This document shows positions 54,865 to 64,000 of a stretch of DNA of 64,000 nt, piece after piece (position 1 is the first letter of the stretch; each line of letters starts with the position of its first letter). The DNA comes from Colimorpha_A sp900556615. GTDB taxonomy: Bacteria; Bacillota; Clostridia; Oscillospirales; CAG-272. The DNA is taken from the NCBI GenBank assembly GCA_963598415.1, contig CAVBUH010000043.1:124001-188000 (forward strand). The letters run 5' to 3'. The notes under the pieces were generated by a model. The model had not been told where the DNA came from. It ran no database searches and was given only the letters and a program-made list of their open reading frames with translations. Position numbers and translations under genes: made by a program.

Positions 54865-56330
54865 AAACAACAAAAAATCGCATCATTTCTTTGATATGCG
54901 CGTTTGTTATGGTGATTGCTACTGTAGCAGTCGCCGCATCCTGCAAGAAGACAAACGATTCTCCAGATGGATCGGATTCGGCAAGCGGAAGTGTTACAGA
55001 AAACGATGTCTTGGCTAATATCCCGGACAGCGATTTCGACGGTTATAAATTTAAGGTTCTTGCCCGTGCGGGAGAGGCGTACACAGGCGAAATTTACGAT
55101 GACGGTACGACAGCGGAGCCTGTAAACGAAGCGGTATACAGACGAAACCAAATTCTTCAGGATAAATATGATTTCGAAATCGAAGTTTATCCAGTAGACA
55201 GTGATCAGGAAAGCGCTCATTCCGATGAACTGAAAAGAAGCGTTGCGGCACAGGACGGACAGTATGACCTCGGACTTATCCACACAATAGCGGCTGGTAC
55301 TCTTGCTGCTGACGGTGATCTGTACAATTGGAACAATCTTCCGGTAATCGATTTTTCTCAGCCTTGGTGGAACAAGCAGATTATTGATTGTCTTGAAGTA
55401 GGTAGGTCGCTATACATGGCGACAAACGATACCAGCATCCATTCAATGGGATATGCATGGGGAATGGTTTTCAATAAGAACCTTGCGGAAGATATGCAGA
55501 TTGGTGAAGATTTCTACGGTTTGGTTAAAAGCGGCGAATGGACAATTGAAAAACTGCATTCGATAACAAAAGGTATTGCCGACGATATTGACGGCGAATT
55601 GGGAATGGGTGAAAAAGACCGCTATGGATTAGGAATAAACTGGTGGGGCGGAACAATTGCTCTAATGTATGGTATGGGACAGATGGTATGTGAAAGAGAT
55701 AGCGAGGGGTATCCTGTACTCAATTTTAATACTCCCAAAACGGTAGATATCGTTGGTAAAATGTATAACTTGATGTATGAAAATGAGTCTTGTATGTCTC
55801 CGGTTTATATGCCGAATGTTTATACGGCATTTATGGAGGATCGTGTTCTCATAAGCGCAATCGTGATCAACGAATTGGCTAATCTCCGTGAAATGAACAG
55901 TGAATTCGGAGTATTGCCTCTTCCGAAGTATGATACAAATCAGGAAAATTATCTTACCATGGTTGACGGGCATGCCAATATGATGTGTATTCCCAGCTAT
56001 ATTACCAATACGGAACGCCATGGTGTTATTCTGGAATCACTTGCTGCACTTTCACATGAATTGGTCGTTCCCGCTTATTATGATGTAACGCTTCAAAACA
56101 AGAACTCGCGCGATGAGGAATCCAAGGAGATGCTTGATATTATTATGGGCGGACGTACCTACGATTTCGGTTATCTTTATGATATCGGCGGTTTGAGCTT
56201 TATGATGTATAAGCTTATGGAGGGACGCTCGACAAACTTTATTTCGGAGTATATGTCTGCGGAACCGGCAGCAATAACTAAAATCATGAATCTTGTAAGC
56301 ACATTCGAACAGCTTGAGCAAGATAATTAA
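54861..56330 (+). CDS. Extracellular sugar-binding lipoprotein of an ABC transporter
   Basis: A 489-residue solute-binding protein: lipoprotein signal with lipobox VAASC near residue 28, then a linker and the family-1 (UgpB-like) fold with GEIYDDGTTAEPVNEAVYRRNQ, FSQPWWNKQIIDCLEV, GYAWGMVFNKNLAEDM and FGVLPLPKYDTNQENYLTMVDG. It would deliver an oligosaccharide to a permease, but no permease or ATPase gene is present in the window. It is translationally coupled to the glycosidase-like gene upstream and 11 bases from the next lipoprotein. Confidence 0.85.
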   Translation: MKTTKNRIISLICAFVMVIATVAVAASCKKTNDSPDGSDSASGSVTENDVLANIPDSDFDGYKFKVLARAGEAYTGEIYDDGTTAEPVNEAVYRRNQILQDKYDFEIEVYPVDSDQESAHSDELKRSVAAQDGQYDLGLIHTIAAGTLAADGDLYNWNNLPVIDFSQPWWNKQIIDCLEVGRSLYMATNDTSIHSMGYAWGMVFNKNLAEDMQIGEDFYGLVKSGEWTIEKLHSITKGIADDIDGELGMGEKDRYGLGINWWGGTIALMYGMGQMVCERDSEGYPVLNFNTPKTVDIVGKMYNLMYENESCMSPVYMPNVYTAFMEDRVLISAIVINELANLREMNSEFGVLPLPKYDTNQENYLTMVDGHANMMCIPSYITNTERHGVILESLAALSHELVVPAYYDVTLQNKNSRDEESKEMLDIIMGGRTYDFGYLYDIGGLSFMMYKLMEGRSTNFISEYMSAEPAAITKIMNLVSTFEQLEQDN

Positions 56331-56341
56331 CAGGTATTTTT

Positions 56342-59300
56342 ATGAAATCAAATTTTTGGAACAAGGCAAAATTAATGTCAGTCGTGCTTGCAGTATCGCT
56401 TTTTCTTCCTGCCTGCGGAGGATCAAAAAAACCGGGCAGTGAAAGCGGAAGCACCGACGGTACTGTAACCGGCGAAGACGGAACCGATACGAGCGCAGGA
56501 ACGAATGACTCCACGGAGAGTCCGAGTTGGGAAAATCCGATCAGTTTTGAAAATCTTGATCTTCTCACTCACGATGACAGCAAGCTGTTCTTAGATTATC
56601 AAGATGATACTCGTAAGATATATCCGTTTGACGATTATTCACATGTCACGGAAGAGAAAATGCATTATTTCGATACCCGAATGGGAGTCGGAATACAAAA
56701 GGATAGCGACTTCACAAAAAACTTTCAAAATAATGAAGTCAAGATAACCAAGGACGGCGATCAATACAAAACACAGTGGAAATTTTGTACCAAAGCGAGC
56801 GGCGCCGTTCCGAAGCTGACAATTGATACACATAATTATCATATTTTTTCAAAAGTAACGTTTGAAGTGACTAACCGTTCAAGTAAACCGATTACCTTTG
56901 GTATTATGACCTCAGAGTTTAATGCTCAGCCGGAAACCAATCCGAAAAGCGGCACCTTCAGTGCATACTCAAAACCGGTGAAGGCAGGGGAAACCGCCAC
57001 GGTTACCATTGATTTTCAAAAGGCATTTGCTAGTTATGAGCTTCTCCCCCTTGCTACCGGAGGAATCACGGTAAGTGCTGTCGGAGCGGAAAAGGGAATT
57101 GACTATGACATTCTGCTTTCCGGTTTTACCTTTACCTGGGCGGAAAATGAAGAGCTTACCGATGCTGCGGCGGGGGTTCTGGAGGAAAATGCAGATGCAA
57201 GCTCTGAGATAACCGTTGCCGTTGCGGCAAAGGGACTTTCGGAAGAACAGGATGTCGCGATTGAATTTCACAAATCCGGAGAGTTGTTTACTTGGCGTAT
57301 TCGGCTCACGGAAGACGAAAGGAAAAAGCTGATCGAGGACGGAATGATCGGTCTGAAAACTACCGTGCCTTGGTGGGCGGATAGCGGCAGCTATGAGGCT
57401 GTGCTTGCTGTTGACAGCTATCGTGTGAGAGGAGCATACTCCGATACCTTTACCGTAGCGAACAACGGAACCTATGAGCTTCCCAAAGCTGAAGTGCGTA
57501 CCGAAAAGGACGGAACTACCGCCATCTATATAAACGATCAGAAATTCGATTGGAACGGGATTGCCTCTGCTTCTTACGGGCCCGGAATGGCATATGAATT
57601 CGGTGAGCAGGGATCTTCGGTATATATTATTGAAACCTGCGCAGGAGCACATAACTATCCGGCAAATTGTGATCCCACTCTTATCGCTCCCGGTGTCAAT
57701 GATTTTTCACAGCTGGAGGAATTCTGTAATTTTACGCTTCAGGCAAATCCTGATGCCTATATTCTGCTCAGAGTAAACTTTAGTCTGCCTGATTTTTGGG
57801 CAATTGAACACCCTGACAGTATAGCGCTCGGTACCTCTGACGGCAAAAACTTTATAGAGAGCGAAGAGTCTATCGGAATGAACAATATCTCGCTTTCCAG
57901 CCGCGAATGGATCGAAGAAGAACTCCGTCAGATTAAGGCAATGGTCGATTATGTAAAATCCCAGCCTTGGTGCAGCCGCGTAATCGGCTGTATGCTGACC
58001 GGAGGCGTTACGGAAGAGTGGTTTGCTTTCTTCCATAACACGACGGGCGTATGGGGAGATTACAGCGAGGTAAATTCAAATGCCTTTCTTGAATGGGGAA
58101 AGGATAAAGCTATTCTTGACGGAATAGACGATATTCATGTTCCTCTTCCTTCTGAAAGAATTAATCAGTCTTATACGATTAAACCCGATAATGCGGTATC
58201 AAGATTGGCAGCCGCTTATACGCAGTATATTAATGAACTTTGTGTTTCTGTTATTGGAGAATTTGCGGAAGCTTTCAAGAAAGAGTCCGACGGCAGAATG
58301 CTTTGTGGGGCTTTGTACGGTTATCTCATTGAGTTTTCTTCCTCAAACAGTCCCACTCAGGCAGGTTCTCTGACGCTTCAGCAGTATTTGGCGGACGAGA
58401 ATATTGACTATATGTGCGGAATACCGCTTCTGGATTGGAGAGATCCGACAAACGGATATGATATCGGTATTGGTTTGACCCGATCGATACAGGCAGCAGG
58501 AAAAATCTATATTCAGGAAAATGACACTTGGTTGTCGACCTATACCAAACGGGTATATCCGTCGCAAAGACCGAATGATACCATGGACGGAAATCTTGAT
58601 ATGCTTGAAAGCACCTTTGCATATGATATGGTTTACGGCAATGGCAGACATTACTTTAGTTTGTTTGCTTCATGGCATCATGATGAGCGTATCAAAGAAT
58701 TATTTACGAGGTTTGTTGAGCTTCAGGAAGAATATCTTGATGCGGACAGAACTCCTGACGAACAGATTGCATTTCTTGTGGATGATACCTCTTATGCTTT
58801 TTCTGAGGAAAGCTCCACATACCTTAATGTAGCGGTTAAAGATACTCTGAAATCCCTCGGACGGACCGGAGGAGCCGTCGGTTTGTATTTGCTCTCAGAC
58901 ATAGATAAACTCCCAGATTCAGTTAAGCTTGTCGTTGTCTCTGTTGCATGGGCACCCGACTCCGAAACGCTTGCTAAGCTCAATGCCGCAATCGAGAAGG
59001 GTGGAAAAACCATCGTGCTTGTAGGACCGGTAGGTCTTATCGATCCTGAAACCGGAAAATACGATTATGAATCAACGAAAAAAATCACCGGATTTGATAT
59101 TGAGGTAACGTTCGGAAATTCTGCGACAACCCTTCAGCTTTCCGATATTGACGGTTCGAAAATCGCATCTTCCGTTTCTGTGGATGTCAATCCTGTCTGC
59201 AGGCTCAGCGGCAGCAAAAATCTTTCAAAAATGAAAGAGCTTGCCAACGGTGGAAAACTGTTGTGGCTGTCGGTTCCGCTGACGGTTTCGAGAGTTTGGC

Positions 59301-59536
59301 GCGATATCGGCACAGACGCCGGCGTACTCTTTACAGCAAATATAAACAGCTATGTTCATTCGTCCCGTGAGCTTGTCTCTGTGACATCGAGTGCAAACGG
59401 TTCGCAGAAGCTTTACTTCGGAAGGCCTGTTACTGTGGTCGACATTCTTACCGGATGGGAAGGAAACGGAAATGAATATGTGACCTGTGAATTTTATGCC
59501 GGTCAAACAAGATTGTTCTATGTGAAGAACAAATAA
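56342..59536 (+). CDS. TIM-barrel glycosidase-like lipoprotein
   Basis: A 1064-residue lipoprotein (signal with LFLPACGGS) with an acidic Ser/Thr linker, N-terminal beta domains to about residue 380, a barrel region and a Rossmann-like C-terminal domain (IAFLVDDTSYAFSEES; VKLVVVSVAWAPDSETLAKL). Barrel motifs: FTLQANPDAYILLRVNFSLP, MLTGGVTEEWFAF (Glu558/Glu559, candidate acid-base) and IYIQENDTW (Glu726, candidate nucleophile). The layout recalls clan GH-A enzymes such as GH42, but no family match is claimed. It is paralogous to the cytoplasmic protein at 60021. It ends the operon; element B6 begins directly after its stop. Confidence 0.7.
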   Translation: MKSNFWNKAKLMSVVLAVSLFLPACGGSKKPGSESGSTDGTVTGEDGTDTSAGTNDSTESPSWENPISFENLDLLTHDDSKLFLDYQDDTRKIYPFDDYSHVTEEKMHYFDTRMGVGIQKDSDFTKNFQNNEVKITKDGDQYKTQWKFCTKASGAVPKLTIDTHNYHIFSKVTFEVTNRSSKPITFGIMTSEFNAQPETNPKSGTFSAYSKPVKAGETATVTIDFQKAFASYELLPLATGGITVSAVGAEKGIDYDILLSGFTFTWAENEELTDAAAGVLEENADASSEITVAVAAKGLSEEQDVAIEFHKSGELFTWRIRLTEDERKKLIEDGMIGLKTTVPWWADSGSYEAVLAVDSYRVRGAYSDTFTVANNGTYELPKAEVRTEKDGTTAIYINDQKFDWNGIASASYGPGMAYEFGEQGSSVYIIETCAGAHNYPANCDPTLIAPGVNDFSQLEEFCNFTLQANPDAYILLRVNFSLPDFWAIEHPDSIALGTSDGKNFIESEESIGMNNISLSSREWIEEELRQIKAMVDYVKSQPWCSRVIGCMLTGGVTEEWFAFFHNTTGVWGDYSEVNSNAFLEWGKDKAILDGIDDIHVPLPSERINQSYTIKPDNAVSRLAAAYTQYINELCVSVIGEFAEAFKKESDGRMLCGALYGYLIEFSSSNSPTQAGSLTLQQYLADENIDYMCGIPLLDWRDPTNGYDIGIGLTRSIQAAGKIYIQENDTWLSTYTKRVYPSQRPNDTMDGNLDMLESTFAYDMVYGNGRHYFSLFASWHHDERIKELFTRFVELQEEYLDADRTPDEQIAFLVDDTSYAFSEESSTYLNVAVKDTLKSLGRTGGAVGLYLLSDIDKLPDSVKLVVVSVAWAPDSETLAKLNAAIEKGGKTIVLVGPVGLIDPETGKYDYESTKKITGFDIEVTFGNSATTLQLSDIDGSKIASSVSVDVNPVCRLSGSKNLSKMKELANGGKLLWLSVPLTVSRVWRDIGTDAGVLFTANINSYVHSSRELVSVTSSANGSQKLYFGRPVTVVDILTGWEGNGNEYVTCEFYAGQTRLFYVKNK

Positions 59537-59701
59537 TTAAGGAAGCGCTGAATAAATTGGCTATGCAAATTTCCGAGATGATTTTTTGAACGGCAAGGCA
59601 AAAAACGCAGGAATATGGTTCATATTTCAAGGTTTTTTAACGATGCCGGGCCATAAATCTGTCCGAAAGATCCCTTGACGATTGATTCAGTGATTCCTTA
59701 A
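59537..59701 (+). repeat. Element B copy 6
   Basis: Complete: TTAAGGAAGCGCTGAATAAA to GATTCAGTGATTCCTTAA, starting on the base after the lipoprotein stop codon. Confidence 0.9.
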
Positions 59702-59744
59702 AAACCGCGCTGTAATGACAAGAGTTGTTCCGGCGCGGTTTTTT
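59701..59744 (+). terminator. Terminator after the glycosidase-SBP operon
   Basis: AAAACCGCGC pairs with GCGCGGTTTT around a 22-base loop, followed by a T-run that merges with the TTAA end of element A15. Confidence 0.75.
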
Positions 59745-59981
59745 AAGGCAACACCGCCGGGCTCACGGCTTGCGCCTTGATGATGTATCTGAGGAGCAAT
59801 TTTCCGTCGTACTTGAGGGCACTTCTAAAAAATCAATGTCCAAAACCGGCTTGCTCTGTTTTCCGTCATTCGTTACTGAAATCCTTGACAGATGTATAGG
59901 CTGTCTGCGAGATTTTTGTTTAGCCTGACGAAAAATAGGACTGCGCATCTGTATCGCCAGAACTCTGCGGTATTGCTTTAA
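59743..59981 (-). repeat. Element A copy 15, chimeric with element C
   Basis: A ends TTAAGGCAACACCGCCGGG and GCGGTATTGCTTTAA enclose a C segment at 59818-59940 in place of the usual A centre. Confidence 0.85.
59818..59940 (+). repeat. Element C copy 4 (partial, inside A15)
   Basis: GGGCACTTCTAAAAAATC, CCAAAACCGGC, CTGTTTTCCGTCATTCGT and TTTAGCCTGACGAAAAAT match other C copies; the right end of C is missing and joins A at CCTGACGAAAAA, a stretch both families share. Confidence 0.8.
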
Positions 59982-60020
59982 GATTAAGAATATAATCAAA
60001 ATTGGAGCAAGGAGAAACAT

Positions 60021-62882
60021 ATGAAATCCTCAAAAATGTTTAGAGGCTACGGCTTTATCGAAAACGGAATATACCCGGACGATTTTTTCTCGTATCCCGA
60101 ATTGTTGTATATTGATAATTTCTCCCACATGGCAAGCGTGGGACTGTCCGGAGACATATACGAAAATGAAGTAAACTATAAATACAATGAACTCAAGCTG
60201 ATATCTTCCGACGAACCGTATACTGAATGGTGCTTTTGCCCCTGTACTCACAGACGCAGTGAGGTCAATGTTTGTTATCAGCTCTACCGCCTGCCCAAGA
60301 AGCTTTCCATTGAAGTGAAAGCAATTTCCGGAAAAATATCAGACGCAATTCTTTCCGTATCTACCTTAGGCTGGAAGCGTGTTTCAGAATTAACCTCTGA
60401 CAGATTCTTAATCCCGGCAGAAAAGAGTCGGGTAAATGGGGTTATTACCTTTGATTTTGAGAAATTCTTTTCAGATAAAAAAATAACCCTTCCGATAACC
60501 GATTTTGCTATTTCGGTCGATTCTCTCGCAGATACGGAGTATAGGCTTGAATTACGAGGAATCTATGCGGAATTTGATATCATGCCGCAGGAAAGTCTTG
60601 GTTTTTCACTGCCTAACGAGATAAACGGTGGGAATGAATATGAAATTACCTTTGAGACAGGTATAAAGCCCCAGCAGGTTCTTGATTTTGAGTTCAGACG
60701 CGGGAAGTATGTATTTTATAGAGAAAGATTTTTCGCCGAGGACATAAAAGAGGGAAAACAAACATATGTAAGGAACCTTCCGTCCTGGCTTGCAGGAGAA
60801 AGCTATACTGTAACTGCGTCAGCTGACGGTGTGAGAGTCGGTAAGGAATGTACCGTAAAGATAAATCAGAATGAGATAAGAGGTTTTCCTGAAGTAGAAC
60901 GCAGAAAATACAATGGAAGAATGTCAGTCTTCGTTGACGGGGAGCCTTTCCCGTGGGTAGGATATGCGTCCTACGACTATGTTCCAGGAAGTGTAAATGA
61001 TTTCGGGAACAGCGGAATCAATTTATTCTGTATACCGGTTGCCTGCGGACAGCATATTCATGCTCATGTTGCTGATCCTACAATTCTCGGTGTTAACAGA
61101 TATGATTACGGTCAAATCGACGAACGCGTCGGATTTTCTCTGCAAAGTAATCCGGATGCCAAGATTATGCTTCGTGTCAATTTATTGCTGCCCCGTGCTT
61201 GGATGGAAGCTCATCCCGGATGCGAGCCGTTGGTATACCGCGACGGCAAGCTTTTAAAATGGGCGGAAACCTCCGGTGTTCAGGATATCAGCTTGATGTG
61301 CGAGGATTGGCTTAAGGATCAGACTGAGGAGCTTGAAAAGCTGCTTGCCTATTGTGAAAGCCGCCCGTGGGGAAATCGCGTAATAGGAATCATGGTGAGC
61401 GGAGAAGTCACAGAAGAATGGTTTGCGTGGGCGGCAAATTCCCAAGGAGTTTATTACGGTGATTACAGTACGCACGGTATTGCAGCCTTTAAAAAATGGC
61501 TTGAAGATAACTCCTGCAATGCAGATACCTCTTTATCACCTTATGCCGTGCCGCTCCCCTCTCAAAGAAAATTTCCCGGCGCCCGTTTTAAACCGAATAC
61601 GGGTGAGGGACGGCTTGCCGCTGCATATTCTGAATTTTTAAACGATTTTACTGCCGGAATTATATGCCATTTTGCCTCTGCAGTAAAACGGGCTTCTCAT
61701 GGCAGGCTCCTTGCCGGTTCCCTGTACGGGTATGTGATTCAACTTGCCGGCGATGACCGCCAGTCAACGGCAGGTCATATGGGACTTCAAAAATATCTCG
61801 AGTGTGATGACATTGACTATATCTGCGGTATACCGTGGCTGAATTACCGTGATCCCGTGAACGGTTTCGATACGTTTGTATCCGCTGCCGAAAGCGTTTA
61901 TGCTCACGGTAAACTTGTTGTCAATGAAAACGATAGCTTTTCAGTATTCCATCCCTTTATATGGCATAAGCATTATCCGGGTGAAAAACCGGGAGATAAA
62001 ACGGGCGGTGCCGGTTTGATGCACAGAAGTACCTTTGCATACGATTTTGTCCGCAATAATCCGAGACAGTATTTTTCTCTGATGGCAACCTGGCATTATG
62101 ATCCGGATATGCAGAAAGTGCTTTCGGAGCTTGCCGGAATCGAAAAAGAACATATTGCCTCCGACATTGACCATACCGGATGTGAAGAGATTGCCTTTAT
62201 GGTAGATGATCACAGCTATGCCTGGGCAGAGGAAACCTCCGGCTATACTCTTGAAACGGTTTCGAAAGTACTTCATGCCACGGGAAGAACAGGAGCACCG
62301 ATCGGAACCTGGATTCTTTCCGATATCGACAAACTGCCTGACAGAATCAAATTCGTAATTGTAACCAATGCGCTTTGTCCGACGAAGGAAACCCTCCGCA
62401 AATTACAAAATGCCATTGATGCGGGCGGAAGAACATTTCTCATCATCGGTGAACTTGGTGTTTATGATCCCGAAAGCGGCGAGAAAACTGATAAAGCTCT
62501 TCCGGTTATTCCCGACAGTTACCGTTTCAGTGCCTATGATTCGCCTAATGCCGAAATGCACGTCGTTGAGACGTCAACCCATTCCAAAGTAATCTTCTCC
62601 TCCGTTCCCGTAACCTCATCCGAACAGCTTAGAGATCTCTTTGTCGAAGCCGGCGTTCATTTTTATGTACCCGTCGGAAATTACTGTCATGCGGCAAACG
62701 AGGTGTTATCCGTTACCGCCGGAAGGACAGGAAAACTCGGCATAAAAATGCGTTATGACACCATTTCCCAAGATTTGTATTCAGGTGAAAGGAATGAGGG
62801 AGCAGAGCAGGAGTGGAATTTTGAAGAAGGACAAACCAGACTTTTCGTCTTAAGAAAAAAGGATTCGGGAGCTTCCGTATGA
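60021..62882 (+). CDS. Cytoplasmic TIM-barrel glycosidase-like protein, paralogue of the lipoprotein
   Basis: A 953-residue protein without signal peptide that aligns with the 56342 lipoprotein along its length: beta-rich N-terminus, FSLQSNPDAKIMLRVNLLLP, IMVSGEVTEEWFAW (Glu465/Glu466), DYICGIPWLNYRDPVNGF, VVNENDSF (Glu636), STFAYDFVRNNPRQYFSL and IAFMVDDHSYAWAEE. Candidate catalytic glutamates are conserved between the two. GAGCAAGGAGA precedes the start. The stop overlaps the next gene (ATGA). Confidence 0.7.
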   Translation: MKSSKMFRGYGFIENGIYPDDFFSYPELLYIDNFSHMASVGLSGDIYENEVNYKYNELKLISSDEPYTEWCFCPCTHRRSEVNVCYQLYRLPKKLSIEVKAISGKISDAILSVSTLGWKRVSELTSDRFLIPAEKSRVNGVITFDFEKFFSDKKITLPITDFAISVDSLADTEYRLELRGIYAEFDIMPQESLGFSLPNEINGGNEYEITFETGIKPQQVLDFEFRRGKYVFYRERFFAEDIKEGKQTYVRNLPSWLAGESYTVTASADGVRVGKECTVKINQNEIRGFPEVERRKYNGRMSVFVDGEPFPWVGYASYDYVPGSVNDFGNSGINLFCIPVACGQHIHAHVADPTILGVNRYDYGQIDERVGFSLQSNPDAKIMLRVNLLLPRAWMEAHPGCEPLVYRDGKLLKWAETSGVQDISLMCEDWLKDQTEELEKLLAYCESRPWGNRVIGIMVSGEVTEEWFAWAANSQGVYYGDYSTHGIAAFKKWLEDNSCNADTSLSPYAVPLPSQRKFPGARFKPNTGEGRLAAAYSEFLNDFTAGIICHFASAVKRASHGRLLAGSLYGYVIQLAGDDRQSTAGHMGLQKYLECDDIDYICGIPWLNYRDPVNGFDTFVSAAESVYAHGKLVVNENDSFSVFHPFIWHKHYPGEKPGDKTGGAGLMHRSTFAYDFVRNNPRQYFSLMATWHYDPDMQKVLSELAGIEKEHIASDIDHTGCEEIAFMVDDHSYAWAEETSGYTLETVSKVLHATGRTGAPIGTWILSDIDKLPDRIKFVIVTNALCPTKETLRKLQNAIDAGGRTFLIIGELGVYDPESGEKTDKALPVIPDSYRFSAYDSPNAEMHVVETSTHSKVIFSSVPVTSSEQLRDLFVEAGVHFYVPVGNYCHAANEVLSVTAGRTGKLGIKMRYDTISQDLYSGERNEGAEQEWNFEEGQTRLFVLRKKDSGASV

Positions 62883-64000
62883 AAAAAATTAACGAGTGTC
62901 TTAATGACAGTTTTGAGCACAAATATATTCTGCCTTTCTTTTGGCAGCACGGAGATGATCACGCTCTGCTTGCAGAAGAGCTTGACGCCATTGAAAGCTG
63001 CGGAATTAAGGAATTTTGTGCGGAGAGCAGAATTCATGACGATTTCTGCCGTGAAAAATGGTGGGAGGATTTCGGATATCTGCTTGCTGAAGCGGAACGG
63101 CGCGATATGAAGGTCTGGCTTCTTGACGATAAGCAATTCCCGACCGGATATGCAAATCATTATATTGAAGAGCATAAAGAGCTTCGGAAAAAATTGATTC
63201 TTACCTGTTACCGCGACATTATCAGTGACGGAGCTGAAATGGCGCTTATTCCTCCGGACGAGGTAAGAAACAATCTTTCCTCCTGTATATCGATGAGGGC
63301 ATATTGTAGATGTGAAAACGACGGACGTATCCTTGAAGACGTCTCCTACGATCTATCGTCCGATATCCGGAATAATCTTATCTACTGTAAGCTTCCGGAA
63401 GGATATTACCGCGTACATTATGTGTATGAAACCGATAAATCCGTGAAAGAGAAAATCAATTACATCGATATGTTATCGGAGGAATCGTGCCGGGCCATGA
63501 TATACGCCGTCTATGAGCCTCATTTCGAGCATTTCGGAAAATATTTCGGCAGAACTTTCAAAGGATTCTTTTCCGATGAACCGAGCTTCGGCAACGAAGT
63601 CGCATCTTATCAATCAAAACTCGGCAAAGAGGACATGCCGATACCGTGGAGCGACGCACTTCCGGATATCATAGCTGATAATGCCGGAATCACCAAGGAG
63701 CGCGTGCTTGAGCTTTTACCCGCTCTCTGGCACGAGATTAAGGGAGGGACGGCTCTGATTCGTCAATATTACATGGACGCGGTGACAAAGCTGTATCAGA
63801 AAAACTTCACCGAGCTTCTCGGCAATTGGTGCAGAGAGCACAGCGTGATGTATATCGGACATGTAATAGAAGATATGAACACGCATCAGCGTCTCGGTTA
63901 TGGCTCCGGACATTATTTCCGGGCAACAGGCGCTCAGGATATGGCGGGGATTGATGTCGTATTGCACCAGATCCTGCCGGGATTCACAGATTCAGAACAT
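62879..64000 (+). CDS. Glycosidase-like protein (GH106-like features), 3' end missing
   Basis: The frame stays open from the ATG at 62879 to the window edge (374 codons). No signal peptide. It begins NECLNDSFEHKYILPFFWQHGDDH and contains AEAERRDMKVWLLDDKQFPTG, TFKGFFSDEPSFGNEV, ALWHEIKGG, RQYYMDAVTKLY and YIGHVIEDMNTHQRLGYGSGHYF. The SDEP motif and the later layout recall large glycoside hydrolases annotated as alpha-L-rhamnosidase (GH106) or relatives; the identity is tentative. Translationally coupled to the preceding gene. Confidence 0.6.
   Translation, partial: MKKINECLNDSFEHKYILPFFWQHGDDHALLAEELDAIESCGIKEFCAESRIHDDFCREKWWEDFGYLLAEAERRDMKVWLLDDKQFPTGYANHYIEEHKELRKKLILTCYRDIISDGAEMALIPPDEVRNNLSSCISMRAYCRCENDGRILEDVSYDLSSDIRNNLIYCKLPEGYYRVHYVYETDKSVKEKINYIDMLSEESCRAMIYAVYEPHFEHFGKYFGRTFKGFFSDEPSFGNEVASYQSKLGKEDMPIPWSDALPDIIADNAGITKERVLELLPALWHEIKGGTALIRQYYMDAVTKLYQKNFTELLGNWCREHSVMYIGHVIEDMNTHQRLGYGSGHYFRATGAQDMAGIDVVLHQILPGFTDSEH

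Noticed and set aside
2102..59981. Element A as a retron or other reverse-transcribed RNA
   Set aside because: The rod-like folding is suggestive, but there is no reverse transcriptase in the window and the nested copy with TTAA borders fits a DNA-transposed element better.

Overview
The window looks like a chromosomal segment of a low-to-moderate G+C Clostridia bacterium (Bacillota), probably an uncultured gut or environmental relative of the Oscillospiraceae. The basis is gene content and order (infC-rpmI-rplT behind a leader, plsX-rnc-radical SAM-smc-ftsY, rdgB-nadD-yqeK-LCP-rsfS-leuS), strong GGAGG-type ribosome binding sites, consensus TTGACA/TATAAT promoters and a PDTGD-type cell-wall sorting motif. 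No species can be named from the sequence alone.

Layout. 1-21.7 kb holds short housekeeping transcription units on both strands: the end of a trigger-factor-like gene, alr, polA, a DUF368 lipid-carrier transporter, a UvrD-like helicase, a phosphohexomutase, a prephenate-dehydratase-like protein next to htpG, a tRNA(CAT), a DUF218 protein, infC-rpmI-rplT, an rRNA methyltransferase and dprA. 21.7-39.5 kb is a compact, almost uninterrupted plus-strand block: topA-trmFO-plsX-rnc-radical SAM-smc-ftsY-rdgB-nadD-yqeK-LCP-rsfS-leuS, then monocistronic rpsU. 39.6-46.6 kb is a repeat-rich accessory stretch with a DUF1287 protein, a LysM-CAP secreted protein, a DUF2130 protein, an HD hydrolase and an AraC regulator. 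46.9-64 kb is a carbohydrate locus: two unclassified helical-barrel glycosidase-like proteins, a phosphomannose-isomerase-like cupin, two related surface proteins, a sugar-binding lipoprotein, a pair of paralogous TIM-barrel glycosidase-like proteins (one a lipoprotein, one cytoplasmic) and the start of a further glycosidase-like gene. The likely logic is extracellular capture and trimming of a glycan, import, cytoplasmic cleavage and AraC-type control, but no ABC permease is in view.

The most striking feature is a set of short dispersed elements without transposase genes. Element A (about 180 bp, 15 copies plus one remnant) and element B (about 160 bp, 6 copies) both have TTAAGG...CCTTAA ends. 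Element C (about 160 bp, 4 copies) has GG(G/T)A-CTCTAAAAA-type ends. Element D (about 160 bp, 2 copies) directly follows A copies. They are all intergenic, sit at the borders of transcription units and are nearly absent from the 18 kb housekeeping block. One A copy is nested inside a B copy, another A contains a C, and inverted A or C pairs bracket the DUF2130, HD-hydrolase and a small unknown gene. This resembles MITE-like non-autonomous mobile DNA moved by an enzyme encoded elsewhere.
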